NCBI RefSeq assembly: GCF_029029525.1
Contig: NZ_JAKJSC010000002.1
Coordinates: forward strand, 124,001 to 188,000
Origin: Labilibaculum sp. DW002
GTDB lineage: Bacteria > Bacteroidota > Bacteroidia > Bacteroidales > Marinifilaceae
Length of the DNA stretch: 64,000 bases
Direction of reading: 5' to 3'
The position numbers were made by a program, and so were the translations under genes. Positions 48,945 to 59,321 of this stretch are shown here, one piece after another; the stretch's first letter is position 1; every line of letters starts with the position of its first letter. Under the pieces are notes generated by a model, which was given only the letters and a program-made list of their open reading frames with translations, was not told where the DNA came from and made no database searches.

Positions 48945-50437
48945 GACCGTGTGAATTTTAACGTGAATCTGCAGCCTTTTTCTTTCAAATTTTCTACAGA
49001 TATTTTCCCATTGTGTTGTTGCATTACCAAAGCTGCAAAGCTTAAGCCAAGACCAAATCCTTTAACATTATGCTGATTCCCTATTGGTACTCTAAAAAAT
49101 TGATCAAAAACTTTATCGATATATTCTTTTGCGATTCCAGGTCCATTGTCTTCAATCGAAATAAAAACCTGATTTTCATTTTGCCATAATTTCGCTTTGA
49201 TATTTACGCCTTTGCCGCCATATTTAATGCTATTGTCAATAAGATTGCGAATTACACCTTCAATATAAACCTGATCAATAGGCAATGTAATTATCTCGGA
49301 AGGATTCTCATAATTGATTTTTACAGAATCAGGATAAATCATTTGAACAGAATTTCTAATTCGATCGATAAAATCGTTTAAGTTGGTTACTTCTTTGTGC
49401 AATAGATGCTGGCGAGTTTCCAATCTTGAGTGTTCCAAAACTCTTGTGGTTAGCTTGTCTAGACGATTCATTTCTAGAGCTACCATCTTAAGGTATGATT
49501 TGGTTTTCTCCTTGTCATCGCTAATTCCAAAATTTAGAATTGCTTCCAAAGCAGTCTTAGCCGTTGCTACAGGAATCTTTAGTTCATGAGTAATATTACT
49601 GATAAAATCGGATCGCAAGAGATTCAATCTCATTTGCGTTAAATAACTTCGATAAGCAAAAACCAAAGCAAAAATAGAGAAGCCTATTAGTACCAAAGCA
49701 AATATAATTTGAGGCAGTATAATTGAAATTAGGTAGAGAAAATAGTTGTCGAAAAGGAGAACTTTTGGTTTAGCGCTACCATTTCGATACAGAAGTATGC
49801 CCAGTTTACCTCTTTTGAACAATTGACTTTTTATCTTATTTAAATTATCCGAATTTAAATTTTCGATCTCTTCTTCTTTTTTTATCTTGATGTCCGTGAA
49901 CTTTTTATTTAGTTTTCGCAAGAATAAATTCTGAAAGAATTGATAACTGGTATCAGTGGTGACTTGTTGATTAGGGTTTATTCTTGAAGTAGAATAAATC
50001 TGATATTTATAACCAATACGGTAAATATCATAGAACCAATTTTTATCTAAGCTATCAGGTACCATTAGTTTGCTATCAATAGTATTAAATAGCTTGGTAT
50101 AGTGCTTTTCGTTTGATTTGATAAACTTATTTAAGGCGATAATATATTCCTTCTTTTTTTTCACACTAGTTTTATCAGCAATAATATTTAGTTTGCTATA
50201 ATTCGTAGTGTCGGTAAAATTTAAGGCTGGTTTTAATATGTTTTTGTAATACAAAATGAATCCAGCATCCTGATTCGTACTATGATATAGGCTACTAAGA
50301 TTACTTTGGAGATTCTTTTTTTCGTGGTAATACTGATTGTACAGCCAATAACCAACAAAGGTGATCAACAAAAGCATACTCAAAACCATTGGAGAAATAA
50401 TCTTGAGTTTTTTACTATTTATTTTATTTGTACTCAT
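48941..50437 (-). CDS. two-component sensor histidine kinase
   Basis: A ~498-residue membrane kinase. The start is taken as the ATG at 50437 (MSTNKINSKK), because the longer frame to 50551 adds only low-complexity basic residues. One N-terminal membrane helix (~15-35), a periplasmic sensor region (~36-235), a second helix (~240-265) and a cytoplasmic kinase follow. The phospho-acceptor is H284 in ITHELKIPVATAK; the ATPase boxes are NLIDNSIKYGG, DNGPGIAKEYIDKVF and GFGLGLSFAALV. It is the partner of the overlapping response regulator. The signal is unknown. Confidence 0.9.
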   Translation of the reverse strand: MSTNKINSKKLKIISPMVLSMLLLITFVGYWLYNQYYHEKKNLQSNLSSLYHSTNQDAGFILYYKNILKPALNFTDTTNYSKLNIIADKTSVKKKKEYIIALNKFIKSNEKHYTKLFNTIDSKLMVPDSLDKNWFYDIYRIGYKYQIYSTSRINPNQQVTTDTSYQFFQNLFLRKLNKKFTDIKIKKEEEIENLNSDNLNKIKSQLFKRGKLGILLYRNGSAKPKVLLFDNYFLYLISIILPQIIFALVLIGFSIFALVFAYRSYLTQMRLNLLRSDFISNITHELKIPVATAKTALEAILNFGISDDKEKTKSYLKMVALEMNRLDKLTTRVLEHSRLETRQHLLHKEVTNLNDFIDRIRNSVQMIYPDSVKINYENPSEIITLPIDQVYIEGVIRNLIDNSIKYGGKGVNIKAKLWQNENQVFISIEDNGPGIAKEYIDKVFDQFFRVPIGNQHNVKGFGLGLSFAALVMQQHNGKISVENLKEKGCRFTLKFTRS

Positions 50438-50575
50438 GTGATAAATATACTGGCTTTCACGGTAAATAATAAAAATGGAGCCTTGATTTTTTTGCTTCCT
50501 TTTTTTTGCATTAAGAAAAAAAAAAGAAACGGGTTTGGTCTGAAAACCCAATTGATTATGAAGTGAAAAGATTCC

Positions 50576-53338
50576 TTACATCATCATAGGATTATAACGT
50601 CTCATATCTCCACGAAATCTTTTTCTTCTTTCGAATTTGCCACCTTTGCCTTTGCTATTTCTTAATTTGTAGCTAAAGGTTAGCATGTAGAAATCGGTAA
50701 GTTGGTTGGTGAAATAATCAGCAGTGTATAGGTCAGTAGTAATGTGTTGTCTTTCATCATCCTTGCTAAGAATATCATATGCTGTAAGCGATACTTCACC
50801 TCTTTTACTTTTAAACACTTTCGTTGATAATCCTAAATTCAAATGCCAATAGCTATCTTCTTTTCCGGTTGAATAGTTGTTCTGGTAATTGTTGCTTGCA
50901 TTAGTTCTAAACACAAGGTCTTTGTAGAAATTCCAGTACATGTTTAAAGATGTGGTTTGTGAGATGTATTCAGAACTTGATGAAGAATTGTTTTTTGAAT
51001 TGCTGTACCTGCTAGAACTTGAGAATGTAAAGTCGATTTTTTCATTAATGTTTGAACTAAGCATCATTCCCGCATTAAGATTCCACGAATCGGTAAAGGA
51101 TTTTTTGTCGTTTACAAAAGTAGGATTATGCGAAAAGTTAGTTCTTGTATTGAGATTCAGTTTCGATTTTAATTTTTTTAACGGCAAACTGTAGCTAACA
51201 TTTGCATTCAACATGAATTGTCCATCTAAATTAACAGGTTGTGAAAATTGTCCCCCAGCTGGCAAAAAATACTTGTTATTTATAGTGGTATCATTTGCCG
51301 CTACAATTGTTCTTCTACCTACCATATTGTTCGATGTTGATACTATGACATTAACAGAGAGGCGATTTCCTTTTTTAATATTAGAAGCAGTGTAAAAGGC
51401 CATTAAAGAATGAGATCTCGCCTGCTCTAATTCAGAATTACCCGTAGAAATATACAATGGCTTGCTTAAATCAATCACTTCTTGAAGATCTTGCACCGAA
51501 GGAGTTGTAGTTTTGGAGCTATAGTTTAGCATTATTCGCTTTTGTTTCGCCAAATTATAGGAATATTTAAGGTAGGGTTTGAAAGCAAAAAAATCTTTGT
51601 CAAAATCGCTTTTATTAGGAAAAGATTCTTCATTTTTTAAGCTTGTTAATTCAAAATCACTACCCAAAATTAGGTAGTGTTTCTTATTACGCATATTGTA
51701 AGAGAAGCGTCCACTATTTTTTAGAGTGGAGTTTTCAAAGCGATTGGTTGTTAATTCGTCCAATGAGCTATATAATTTGGTGTTTTCATCGAAATTGTAA
51801 CCATTCTTATCCGATTCTCTACTGTTGTAATTGATATTATAACCAATAGAGACATTAGAGTTTTTATTAATTGCTTCTCTAAACGATATAGCGCCTCTCA
51901 CCGAAGCATCTTTTGTTTCGGCATCAGAAATTCGATTGATACTTTGGCTAACTTCCTTTAGTTCGTTTAATGTTTCTGAAACTTGTTTTCCGTCAGAATC
52001 ACTTTCGCCATAATCGAATCCAGCTTGTAGGGATAAGCTTCGTCCTTTCTTTCCCAATTTTTTCGAATAGTTGATATTCTGACCAATTGAATAATTCTTG
52101 TTTTCGGAACGATTCATATTGGTATTTTCATTAATCATTTGTTCACTTTGGAAAGTTTCCGAGAAAGAATTTGATTTTGAATTAGCATCGGTGCTGGAAA
52201 TACGGGTACTCAGTAATAGTTGGCTTTTAGGATTTGAATTTAGAGAAACACGTAAATTCATGTTGTGATTACCTCTATCGTTACCTGATGTGCTATTGCT
52301 GTTCATCATTTGACCTTCTAAAGCTTCCGAAGTATAGGTTCTTATAGTCGAATTTTGATTTTCATTCTCTCTGTTTCCATATTCGTAACTGAATGCAATA
52401 TCATTCTTGTTTTTGCTTCTTGTAAAGTTGATGCCAATGCCATCTTCCTGTACATCATTTCCATCTATACTACCGTTTCCAAATCTTCGGTTGTTTAGTT
52501 TTAAAGGTGCATTTACGTTTTTTGAGCGACCAGTAATACTGATGTTATTGTTATCGGAAAAACTATTGATATTACCATCAAAACCATATCTGCTATCTTT
52601 GCCAACTCCAGAAGCCACATCACCAAAAACAAGACGTTTTTTCTTCTTTTTATTGGTAACAATATTCAACGATTTTTTATTTTCTTGATCTTTAAAACCA
52701 CTAAATTTTTCTTCATCACTTTTGTGTTCGTATACCTCAATATTTTTAATTACATCATTCGGGATAATCGAAAGTGCCTGATTCATATTGTTGCCAAAGA
52801 ATTTCTTTCCGTCGATTAAAACCTCTGCAATTTCTTCGCCTTCTACCATCAACTTCCCATCTACTTCGTAAAAGCCTGGCATTTTAGCTAATAGTTCTCC
52901 AGCTGAGGCATCAGGATTTACCTTAAAGGCTTGCGGATTAAAAACAGTTGTGTCTCCTTTTTGTTGTGTTGGAGGCAAGGTTTCTGTAATGCTAACCTCT
53001 TGTAAGAATTCTGTATTCTCAATCAATTTAAAAAGCCCCAAGTTGGAAGATTCTTTATTAACTGATATTGCTTGAGTAATGCTCTTGTATCCAATGAATG
53101 AAACTTGAAAATCGTATTGACCAGGGCGAACTTTAATCTGAAATTCGCCATGCTCGTTGGTTATGGTGCCTTTCTTTTGAATGGAATCACTCTTATTGAT
53201 TAAAAGAACGGTTGCACCTGGCAGAGAACTTTCTTCTTGCGAATCCAAAATTTTCCCTCTTATTAAAATGGGACTTTGCGCCATAGTAGTAAAGCTTGCT
53301 AGTATAAGAGTTAGATATATAAAGATCTTCTTCATCAT
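50576..53338 (-). CDS. outer-membrane beta-barrel (TonB-receptor-like) protein, OMP_b-brl_3 type
   Basis: A 920-residue outer-membrane protein. It has a signal peptide (~1-20, ending TMAQS), a carboxypeptidase-regulatory-like domain (~25-105; SFIGYKSI), a plug-like domain (~120-225; LLAKMPGFYEVDGKLMVEGE, VLIDGKKFFGN) and a long barrel. The C-terminal tail is basic and Met-rich (RRYNPMMM). It is not a SusC protein: no SusD follows, and the VDGxxMVEGE-type segment is typical of the outer-membrane beta-barrel family of Bacteroidota. It is probably in the same expression neighbourhood as the kinase/regulator pair, although its own promoter is evident at 53355-53362. The substrate is unknown. Confidence 0.85.
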   Translation of the reverse strand: MMKKIFIYLTLILASFTTMAQSPILIRGKILDSQEESSLPGATVLLINKSDSIQKKGTITNEHGEFQIKVRPGQYDFQVSFIGYKSITQAISVNKESSNLGLFKLIENTEFLQEVSITETLPPTQQKGDTTVFNPQAFKVNPDASAGELLAKMPGFYEVDGKLMVEGEEIAEVLIDGKKFFGNNMNQALSIIPNDVIKNIEVYEHKSDEEKFSGFKDQENKKSLNIVTNKKKKKRLVFGDVASGVGKDSRYGFDGNINSFSDNNNISITGRSKNVNAPLKLNNRRFGNGSIDGNDVQEDGIGINFTRSKNKNDIAFSYEYGNRENENQNSTIRTYTSEALEGQMMNSNSTSGNDRGNHNMNLRVSLNSNPKSQLLLSTRISSTDANSKSNSFSETFQSEQMINENTNMNRSENKNYSIGQNINYSKKLGKKGRSLSLQAGFDYGESDSDGKQVSETLNELKEVSQSINRISDAETKDASVRGAISFREAINKNSNVSIGYNINYNSRESDKNGYNFDENTKLYSSLDELTTNRFENSTLKNSGRFSYNMRNKKHYLILGSDFELTSLKNEESFPNKSDFDKDFFAFKPYLKYSYNLAKQKRIMLNYSSKTTTPSVQDLQEVIDLSKPLYISTGNSELEQARSHSLMAFYTASNIKKGNRLSVNVIVSTSNNMVGRRTIVAANDTTINNKYFLPAGGQFSQPVNLDGQFMLNANVSYSLPLKKLKSKLNLNTRTNFSHNPTFVNDKKSFTDSWNLNAGMMLSSNINEKIDFTFSSSSRYSNSKNNSSSSSEYISQTTSLNMYWNFYKDLVFRTNASNNYQNNYSTGKEDSYWHLNLGLSTKVFKSKRGEVSLTAYDILSKDDERQHITTDLYTADYFTNQLTDFYMLTFSYKLRNSKGKGGKFERRKRFRGDMRRYNPMMM

Positions 53339-53354
53339 GTGTATTTGTTTTGTA

Positions 53355-53362
53355 CAAATATA
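53355..53362 (-). promoter_or_regulatory. -7 box of the outer-membrane protein gene
   Basis: TATATTTG on the minus strand, an exact TAnnTTTG match. The predicted start of transcription is close to the start codon at 53338, leaving a leader of only about 10 nt. Confidence 0.5.
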
Positions 53363-53645
53363 CTTTACAGATAAATTGCTTTATGTTATAGAATAGTAAA
53401 ATTAGGTTAATTAAGGTTAACACATAAATCCTTAAATATGTGAGGTAATCAATAAGGTTTTGATTGAGCTTTAATTAGCTGTTTTGTTATGCAACTATTC
53501 TTTATCGCTCGAGTAATATGGCGACTATGGTTTTATTGTATTTACATGGATATGGTTTTATACTTCTTAATCTAGTATTTCGCTTAAGAAGAATCATACT
53601 TCTCGGCTTTAAAAACTAGATTTAGCTGTGATTTAAAAGTAAAAA

Positions 53646-53665
53646 CAAATTGGTTGACCAATTTG
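53646..53665. promoter_or_regulatory. FadR-type operator, upstream palindrome
   Basis: CAAATTGGTTGACCAATTTG is a perfect 20-bp palindrome with 9-bp arms, containing TGGTnnACCA. Its position about 235 bp upstream of the GntR regulator gene and its resemblance to FadR-family operators make it a strong candidate site for that regulator. The remaining 53363-53900 region shows no ORF of note. Confidence 0.6.
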
Positions 53666-53844
53666 CTTGGGCGAAAAAATCAAAATACAAGCTCTTTTTT
53701 TACAAATATTAACATTGTTTTTAAAATATTTTCAAAAAATTTCAATCCTTTGCGTAGCTTGTCGGCTCTATGATTTAGCGCTTTGAGGTGCTTGATATCG
53801 AGTGTCGTTTAAGTATGGTATTTTGTAGGAATGAAAAAAAGACT

Positions 53845-53860
53845 TAATTTTGGTGGACCA
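53845..53860 (+). promoter_or_regulatory. promoter and operator of the GntR regulator gene
   Basis: TAATTTTG at 53845-53852 is an exact TAnnTTTG box. It overlaps by 2 bp the element TGGTGGACCA (53851-53860), which matches the TGGTnnACCA core of the upstream palindrome. A bound regulator here would block its own promoter. Confidence 0.6.
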
Positions 53861-53900
53861 GTTGAAGGGCGAGCAGATGCTAGTCGGTTAATTTTTAGTT

Positions 53901-54614
53901 ATGGAAATATTAGATAGTTTCAAAGCAATAGAAGTAGAAAGTCCGGTTGACAAGATCATTCGTCAGATCCGTGATTTGATTATTGCAGGTTATTTAAACC
54001 CTGGTGATAAATTACCATCGGAGAGAAAACTCTCTGAAAAGTTCTCTATTGGTAGAACCCATATAAGGAATGCAATCAAAAAATTAGAATTTTATGGAAT
54101 TCTAGCTACAAACCCTCAAAGTGGAGTAATTGTAAAGGGAGCCGATATGGCTGCTATGCAAGGTTTAATTACCAATGTAATGAAAATCGAAAGTCCAGAT
54201 TTTTATTCTTTAGTTGAAACAAGATGTCACCTAGAAATAACATCTGTTCAAAATGCTGCCTTAAGAAGAACGGAAGAAGATCTGATAAAATTAGATAAGG
54301 CGCATAAGGCATTTGAAGAAAAAGTGAAAAACAATTTACCTGCAGAAAATGAAGATTTTATTTTTCATTTAAAAATTGCAGAAGCGAGTCACAACTCGGT
54401 TAGTAAAACTTTAATGCTAATTGTTCTTCCAGATATCCTTGAAATTTACAGAAGAGAAAATGTTTGTGCAAATGAAGGTTTTAAAAAATCACTAGTAGAG
54501 CATGAAAATATTATGAGTGCTATTAAAAATGGTGATCCTGATTTAGCATCTAAATATATGAAGGAACATCTAAACGATGTTTTGGAATTCAGTAGGAAAA
54601 AGTTAAACCTCTAA
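53901..54614 (+). CDS. GntR-family (FadR-type) transcriptional regulator of the alginate locus
   Basis: A 237-residue regulator. The N-terminal winged helix-turn-helix (~10-80) contains the motif PGDKLPSERKLSEKFSIGRT, and the C-terminal half (~90-230) is a mostly helical FCD-type ligand domain with His/Asp/Glu residues for metal or ligand contact (LVETRCHLE, IFHLKIAEASHNS, HENIMSAIKNGD). Members near alginate operons (AusR-like in Zobellia) repress until a degradation product binds; this role is inferred from position immediately upstream of SusC. Two TGGTnnACCA operators precede it, one overlapping its promoter, suggesting autoregulation. No operator was found directly before susC. Confidence 0.88.
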   Translation: MEILDSFKAIEVESPVDKIIRQIRDLIIAGYLNPGDKLPSERKLSEKFSIGRTHIRNAIKKLEFYGILATNPQSGVIVKGADMAAMQGLITNVMKIESPDFYSLVETRCHLEITSVQNAALRRTEEDLIKLDKAHKAFEEKVKNNLPAENEDFIFHLKIAEASHNSVSKTLMLIVLPDILEIYRRENVCANEGFKKSLVEHENIMSAIKNGDPDLASKYMKEHLNDVLEFSRKKLNL

Positions 54615-54801
54615 ATTTGAGTATTACTGATTGAAAAATAGATTTCAGTAATAAACAAATGGTATATAGAAAGCAATCTAATTAATTGCGAATACTTTTC
54701 TTGTTAAGGACTGTCGCATTGGGCCCTAGACCTTATTTAACTATAGAATAGTGTTGTGTTTATAATCTAATAACTAACTAATTTTACTAAATTAAAGTGA
54801 A

Positions 54802-57800
54802 ATGAAAAGAAAAATCCTAATGCTAATGGTCTTGTTAACAGGATTCTCATCTTATTTGTTTGCTCAGCAAACGATTTCGGGGAATATTGTTGATAAGACA
54901 GATAACTCGCCTTTAATAGGTGTGAGTGTATATGAAAAAGGTACGACAAATGGTACTGTTACTGATTTTGATGGAAACTACGCATTGAGCGTTGCCGGAG
55001 AAGAAAGTGTATTAGTATATTCATTTGTAGGATATGAAACAATTGAAAAACTTGTTGGAGCACTAACTGTTATAGATGTAGCATTGGGTGTTGATTCAGA
55101 AAGTTTAGAGGAAGTTGTAGTAGTAGGTTACGGTACTCAGAAAAAATCACACCTTACGGGGGCTATCTCAAAAGTTGTGAATGACGATATGGAACAAGTA
55201 GCTGTAGCTCGTGTTGATGACGCCTTAGTAGGTAAAATATCAGGTGTTAGTATTCAAGCCACCGATGGTGGCGCAGGTACAGCGCCAACGATTAGAATTA
55301 GAGGAACAGGATCTATTAGTGGTAGTTCTGATCCATTAATTGTTGTTGATGGTATCGTTGTTGATTCAGATTACCTTGGTAACTTGGATATGAATGATGT
55401 AGCTTCGTTTGAAGTTTTAAAAGATGCTGCTTCGGCTGCAATTTATGGTTCAAGAGGTGCGAATGGTGTAATCATGATTACATCAAAGCAGGGTAAAGCA
55501 GGAAAAACCAAGTTTAACTACAATTCTTATATTGGATTTAAAGAAGCCCACAAAAGTGATGCTTATGACTTTTCGGTTGCTGAAACTGCTGCGGCTGAAC
55601 TAGCTGCTACTGGCTCTATTTCACCTCAAACAGAATACAAGCAAATGATTGGTGTTGACAGAAGCTGGCAAGATGTTATTTTTGATGGTGGTACAATTAC
55701 GAATCACTCTTTAAGTGCAAGAGGTGGAAACGAGAATACAAAATTCAGTACCGCTTTAAATTATTCACATGATGAAGGTGTTCTTCTAACGGATGATTAT
55801 AAAAAGTACAGTTTGAAATTAAAATTGGATACGAAGATTTCTGATAAATTCTCAATGGGAGTAAGCTTAACACCTTCCTTTTCAGATAGAAGAAGATTTG
55901 ATGGTTCAACACATGATATCTTACGTCAAACAGTTTGGTTGCCAGTATATCATGACGAGAATACGATTCAGTATGTTGATAGAAACACATATCCTGATGT
56001 ACAGGTAGGTGATTATGCAAATCAGCGTCATTTTGATAACTATATGTTGAATGGTTCTGAAGTAGATATTAGTAATACTTCAAATGTGAATCCAGCAGCT
56101 AAAGTTAAGGAAAGAGATTATACGTATAAGAAGTTTAAATTATACGGTAGTGTTTATGCAAAGTATAAAATTATTTCAGGATTAAACTTTAAGACTACAG
56201 TTGGTGGTTCATTCCAAAACACTGATGTTAGAAGATGGCAAGGTCCTTTAGCACACAGAAATGGTGCAGATAATACTCAGTTGTTTGAATCAAATCAAAA
56301 TAGAATTCACTTGGTGAATGACAATTTCTTTAGCTATAATAAAAGAATTGGTGATCATGACATTAGCGCTATTTTAGGTGTGTCAGTTGAAACTTGGGAT
56401 ACTGAATTTTCTAGTATGTCAGGAACAGATTACGCATTTGATTACATCCAAAATATGAGTGCAGCAGGTACAATTAGCAGCGCTGATTCTGGTGAATATG
56501 AAGAACGTTTGTTATCCTTTACAAGTAGGGTTAATTATGCCTACAAAGATAAATATTTGGCATCAGCTAGTTTTAGACGTGATGGTAGTTCACGTTTCGG
56601 ATCGGATACTAAATATGGTGATTTTACTGCATTCTCAGTGGGTTGGAGACTTACAGAAGAAGATTTCTTAAAAGATTATAGTTTTATTGACAACTTAAAG
56701 CTTCGATTTAGTTTTGGTGTAACCGGTAACAATGCAATTGATGCGAGTACAGTTTATGAAGAGCATTATCCTTATTTAGCATTATTAGAAACTTCTTCGG
56801 CTATTGTAAATGGTGCCGCCGGTACAGGTTTTAATGCCTTAAATATTTCAAATCCTGATTTAGGATGGGAAAAATCAGTAGAATTTAATCCTGGTATCGA
56901 TTTTATGTTTTTTAATGGATTGCTTGCCGGTTCATTCGATTATTATAAGAGAACAAGTGATAACCTAATTTTAGAAAATCCTGTTTCATCAACTACTGGT
57001 TTCGATGCAGCTTTAATTAATAGAGGTGAAGTAGAAAATAGTGGTATTGAAATTGAATTAAGATCTAGAGTTAAAATTACCAATGACCTTACTTGGACAG
57101 GTACTTTATTAGCTTCTAAGAATAAAAACAAGTTAAATGATTTTGCTGAATCTAATGGTCAAATTCAGAGTGTAGACTCAAAAAGAGCTGCTGAATGGAT
57201 TAACATGGAAGGTCTGCCAATTTCATCATTCTACGGTTGGGTAGTTGATAAAGATATTCCTTTAGAATATTTAAATAATCCATACCATCCTGTTGGAGCG
57301 GAAGCTCAAGATGTTTATGTGAAAGATTTAAATGGGGATGGTATCATTGATGATGAAGATAAAGCGGTTTTAGGTAACCCTTATCCTGAATTGATTTGGA
57401 GTTTTTCAAATGATTTCAGTTACAAAAACTTTGATTTTAGTTTTATGTTCCAGGGATCTCACGGTGCTGAGGTACGAAATATGGGAGATCAATACATCTT
57501 TAATCAATTTAATAGTAGAATGGATTATAATCCTGCAACTACTCCTGATCAGCAGTTTATTAAAGCAAAAATATTTACAGATGATATTGTTCAGGATGCA
57601 TCATATGTAGCATTAAGAAATGTGAATATTGGTTACTCATTCGGAAATGAAGTGTTAGGAAGAACTTTCATTGAAAAAGCAAGAGTATACGTATCAGCAC
57701 AAAACTTACTCTATTTTACTGCGGATGATTATACAGGTTTCAACCCTGAGTCTGTTGATAATACCTCTCCAACTACTTACGGTTATCAGAGAGCAGGATC

Positions 57801-57846
57801 TCCAGTTTATAGAACAATAAGTGTAGGTGTTAACCTAGATTTTTAA
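54802..57846 (+). CDS. SusC-family TonB-dependent transporter (alginate oligomer import)
   Basis: A 1014-residue outer-membrane importer. A signal peptide (ending FAQQT near 24) is followed by a regulatory beta domain (~26-100; FSFVGYETIEK), the SusC motif VVVVGYGTQKKSHLTGAI near 106, a plug with VSIQATDGGAGTAPTIRIRG and VLKDAASAAIYGSRGANG, and a barrel. It probably takes up alginate oligosaccharides, as judged from the flanking alginate lyases. The SusD partner follows after 12 bp. The 187-bp leader contains a hairpin (54623-54630 with 54645-54652) but no recognisable promoter. Confidence 0.94.
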   Translation: MKRKILMLMVLLTGFSSYLFAQQTISGNIVDKTDNSPLIGVSVYEKGTTNGTVTDFDGNYALSVAGEESVLVYSFVGYETIEKLVGALTVIDVALGVDSESLEEVVVVGYGTQKKSHLTGAISKVVNDDMEQVAVARVDDALVGKISGVSIQATDGGAGTAPTIRIRGTGSISGSSDPLIVVDGIVVDSDYLGNLDMNDVASFEVLKDAASAAIYGSRGANGVIMITSKQGKAGKTKFNYNSYIGFKEAHKSDAYDFSVAETAAAELAATGSISPQTEYKQMIGVDRSWQDVIFDGGTITNHSLSARGGNENTKFSTALNYSHDEGVLLTDDYKKYSLKLKLDTKISDKFSMGVSLTPSFSDRRRFDGSTHDILRQTVWLPVYHDENTIQYVDRNTYPDVQVGDYANQRHFDNYMLNGSEVDISNTSNVNPAAKVKERDYTYKKFKLYGSVYAKYKIISGLNFKTTVGGSFQNTDVRRWQGPLAHRNGADNTQLFESNQNRIHLVNDNFFSYNKRIGDHDISAILGVSVETWDTEFSSMSGTDYAFDYIQNMSAAGTISSADSGEYEERLLSFTSRVNYAYKDKYLASASFRRDGSSRFGSDTKYGDFTAFSVGWRLTEEDFLKDYSFIDNLKLRFSFGVTGNNAIDASTVYEEHYPYLALLETSSAIVNGAAGTGFNALNISNPDLGWEKSVEFNPGIDFMFFNGLLAGSFDYYKRTSDNLILENPVSSTTGFDAALINRGEVENSGIEIELRSRVKITNDLTWTGTLLASKNKNKLNDFAESNGQIQSVDSKRAAEWINMEGLPISSFYGWVVDKDIPLEYLNNPYHPVGAEAQDVYVKDLNGDGIIDDEDKAVLGNPYPELIWSFSNDFSYKNFDFSFMFQGSHGAEVRNMGDQYIFNQFNSRMDYNPATTPDQQFIKAKIFTDDIVQDASYVALRNVNIGYSFGNEVLGRTFIEKARVYVSAQNLLYFTADDYTGFNPESVDNTSPTTYGYQRAGSPVYRTISVGVNLDF

Positions 57847-57858
57847 TCTAAAAAAAAT

Positions 57859-59292
57859 ATGATAGACATGACCAAATATATAAGCAAAATAGCAGTGCTT
57901 CTACTTCTTGTAGTATTCACTGCTTGTGAAGACTCATTTTTGAGTCCAGAACCTACGGGTGTTATATCTTCCTCAGACTTCTTTTCGGATGATACAGAAT
58001 TAGAAGCTGGTATCATAAATATGTATGATGGAATTCAGGGAGTAAACTCTACAAGCACATCAGATAATCATGGTATAATGTATGAGTTTTATATAACTGA
58101 AATGAGAAGTGACAACACTGAAACGAAGAGTAGTGAAGGTGAAGATGCACAGTTTGAGAGTTTTACTGTAGAAGCAACCAATGGTAGAGTTGCAGATTAC
58201 TATGATAGTTTTTATAACGTCATTTATAGAGCAAATTTAGTTTTAGAAAATTTAGGAGTAGCTTCTGAAGGGGCTAAAGGCGCTTTTGAAGGTGAAGCAA
58301 AGTTTGTAAGAGCCTATGCATATTTCAATTTAGTAAGATTGTTTGGAGATGTTCCTTTGGTAGACAAAGTAATTAGCCCATCTGATGCAGGAACATCATA
58401 TACACGTGTAGCTACTGCAACAATTTATGACCTAATTGAATCAGATTTACAAACTGCAGTTGCTAATCTTGATAATACATATCAAGGTAGAGCTTCAAAG
58501 GCTGCAGCTCAGGCATTATTAGCTAAAGTATATTTAACTCAAGGTGAAAATTATGATTTAGCACAAGGTTTATGTGAAGATGTAATGGGTAGTGGCTTTG
58601 CTTTAGAAGCTAATTTTAAAGACATTTTCTATAATGAACTAAATAACGAAATTATTTTTGCGATTGAGTACATTGGAGATATTGTAGATGATAGCCAGAA
58701 TTTTTCTGCAGAATGGTTAAATGCTGTTGGTAGAACTAGTGGTGTTAATTTTGTTACCGCTGATGCTCGTGCTGCCTTAGATGCAATGGGAGGAGACAGA
58801 ACCATGTATTCTTATCGTCAAGATGCATTACAATTGGAAAAATATCAAGCTGTTAAGTATCTTCCAAATGGAGATAGTGATTTAGGAATTGAACCTACTT
58901 CAAGTGATCCTCAAAAAGCTGGTAATGATTGGATTGTATTACGTTATGCAGATGTTTTGTTAATGCATGTTGAAGCTATTATGGCCGGAGCAAATGAAAC
59001 ATCAAGTTCTACAGCAATTACTTCTTTTATGGAAGTAAGAAACAGAGCTGGAATATCTGATGTTGTTTCTTCGATTACAAAAGAAGATCTATTAAATGAG
59101 CGTAGAGTTGAACTAGCATTCGAAAACCACAGATTTTTTGATTTAGTTCGTTTCGGAATGGCACAAGATGTGTTGTCAGCCTTTTCAACTGCAACAGGGG
59201 GAAGTTTTTCTGCAACTGATTTATTGTTACCAATACCTCAGAGAGAAATTAACTTAAGTAAAGGATTGCTAACGCAAAATGCTGGTTACTAG
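57859..59292 (+). CDS. SusD/RagB-family glycan-binding lipoprotein (alginate locus)
   Basis: A 477-residue SusD homolog with the lipobox VVFTACEDSF. Family motifs are FVRAYAYFNLVRLFG near residue 150, RYADVLLMHVEAIMAG near 370, and LLNERRVELAFENHRFFDLVRFG near 415, with a final RALSTNAGY-like tail ending LLTQNAGY. It would cap the adjacent SusC and bind alginate oligomers. The start is either the ATG at 57859 or the one 9 bp later. Confidence 0.93.
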   Translation: MIDMTKYISKIAVLLLLVVFTACEDSFLSPEPTGVISSSDFFSDDTELEAGIINMYDGIQGVNSTSTSDNHGIMYEFYITEMRSDNTETKSSEGEDAQFESFTVEATNGRVADYYDSFYNVIYRANLVLENLGVASEGAKGAFEGEAKFVRAYAYFNLVRLFGDVPLVDKVISPSDAGTSYTRVATATIYDLIESDLQTAVANLDNTYQGRASKAAAQALLAKVYLTQGENYDLAQGLCEDVMGSGFALEANFKDIFYNELNNEIIFAIEYIGDIVDDSQNFSAEWLNAVGRTSGVNFVTADARAALDAMGGDRTMYSYRQDALQLEKYQAVKYLPNGDSDLGIEPTSSDPQKAGNDWIVLRYADVLLMHVEAIMAGANETSSSTAITSFMEVRNRAGISDVVSSITKEDLLNERRVELAFENHRFFDLVRFGMAQDVLSAFSTATGGSFSATDLLLPIPQREINLSKGLLTQNAGY

Positions 59293-59321
59293 GAATTGTT
59301 TAATGATTAATTTGATTTAAA

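Noticed and set aside
50438-50551. N-terminal extension of the sensor kinase
   Set aside because: The additional residues are basic and low-complexity, and the ATG at 50437 places the membrane helix in the usual position.
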